NCBI GenBank assembly: GCA_003488415.1
Contig: DNLQ01000020.1
Location: forward strand, 1-6,712
Length of the DNA stretch: 6,712 bases
DNA from: Ruminococcus sp.
GTDB taxonomy: Bacteria > Bacillota > Clostridia > Oscillospirales > Ruminococcaceae
Direction: 5' to 3'
Position numbers and translations under genes: made by a program. A model generated the notes under the pieces. The model did no database searches. It saw nothing but the letters and a program-made list of their open reading frames with translations, and had not been told where the DNA came from. The first letter of the stretch is position 1. Each line of letters begins with the position of its first letter. Below are positions 6,430-6,712 of the stretch, piece after piece.

Positions 6430-6712
6430 GGGCATCTCCTTTCTGTTCTGCATCTCGCTGCCGCTGCACCTGCCGGAAGTGCAAGGAGAGACAGCATTGT
6501 CAGTACAGCCGCAGGAGCTGAGAAGAGATCGGCATTCCGCAGCAGCGCTCCGGCAAGCATGATGCCGCCGAGTACGATACAGCTCCGGCAGCGCAGTCCC
6601 GGGAACAGCATACCTGCGATATGCACGGCGCACACTCCCTGGAGGCTCACCGAGAATACGGCTGCGACGGAGAAAACGACCATGAACAGGGAGTCTATGC
6701 GCTGTGCCGGGA
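6426..6712 (-). CDS. GerAB-type spore germination permease, C-terminal part (5' end outside window)
   Basis: The frame is open from the window edge to a TGA at 6428-6426, giving the last 94 residues. It is very hydrophobic, with helices at about residues 9-33, 44-58 and 65-83 of the visible part, ending in a short basic tail (RCRTERRCP). RIDSLFMVVFSVAAVFSVSL followed by a helix-loop-helix and basic tail resembles the C-terminal helices of the endospore germination permease family (GerAB, APC superfamily), where R-x-[DE]-x-LF before the last helices is common. The tight GTGA overlap with a GerAC-like lipoprotein supports this call, since B and C subunit genes are normally adjacent. An unrelated transporter tail cannot be fully excluded. 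Confidence 0.65.
   Translation of the reverse strand, partial: PAQRIDSLFMVVFSVAAVFSVSLQGVCAVHIAGMLFPGLRCRSCIVLGGIMLAGALLRNADLFSAPAAVLTMLSLLALPAGAAAARCRTERRCP
6436..6442 (-). promoter_or_regulatory. Ribosome binding site that selects the GTG start of the GerAC-like gene
   Basis: On the minus strand AAAGGAG ends directly against an in-frame ATG (6435), leaving no spacer, but lies six bases before the GTG at 6429. The GTG also overlaps the stop of the upstream permease gene (GTGA, 6429-6426). Both points favour the GTG as the true start and suggest translational coupling between the two Ger genes. Confidence 0.8.

Noticed and set aside
5962..6562. Plus-strand open frames of 142 and 150 residues at the right end
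   Set aside because: They start inside or after the terminator and are antisense to the GerAC-like gene, which has a lipobox, a good ribosome binding site and a start overlap with the permease.
6430..6633. N-terminal extension of the GerAC-like frame to an ATG at 6633
   Set aside because: The extra 66 residues are rich in Arg, Cys and Ser and lie in the permease gene in another frame; the lipoprotein signal would then be internal. The GTG at 6429 has the proper ribosome binding site.

Overview
The window looks like chromosomal DNA of a Gram-positive, spore-lineage Clostridia member, most likely Ruminococcus or a close relative in the Oscillospiraceae. This rests on five signs: a Cthe_2159-type beta-helix lipoprotein, spore-germination (Ger) genes, a small Cys-rich protein resembling DUF6472, strong AGGAGG-type ribosome binding sites, and moderate GC content. 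The genus is an inference from gene content; no 16S or other marker is present.

Layout. (1) Bases 1-961, minus strand: the first 320 codons of a secreted, probably lipid-anchored right-handed beta-helix protein of the Cthe_2159 carbohydrate-binding family; its 3' end lies outside the window. (2) Bases 962-1164: a divergent intergenic region with a good extended -10 promoter for the plus-strand operon, a weaker candidate promoter for the lipoprotein, and a short direct repeat. (3) Bases 1165-5918, plus strand: a compact five-gene run, polA (DNA polymerase I), a two-helix membrane protein of YcxB-like type, rimI (ribosomal protein S18 N-acetyltransferase), tsaD (tRNA t6A transferase subunit) and a 62-residue Cys-rich protein. 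The gaps are 11, -4, 2 and -4 bases, so this is almost certainly one transcription unit. It ends at a strong hairpin plus T-run terminator at 5929-5978. (4) Bases 5854-6712, minus strand: the tail of a GerAB-type spore germination permease, overlapped by GTGA with a GerAC-type lipoprotein. That lipoprotein holds only the N-terminal domain of its family and runs convergently through the plus-strand terminator and into the end of the Cys-rich gene.

How the genes fit together. The plus-strand operon is housekeeping: replication and repair (polA) with two translation-quality genes (rimI, tsaD) that are often neighbours in bacteria, plus two poorly understood passengers. The minus-strand right end is a germinant-receptor (GerA-type) operon whose C subunit appears cut short. 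The junction between the two, where one stretch of DNA is both a terminator on one strand and Ger coding sequence on the other, is the most unusual part of the window. I found no CRISPR array, tRNA, rRNA, insertion sequence or clear new defence or mobile system.
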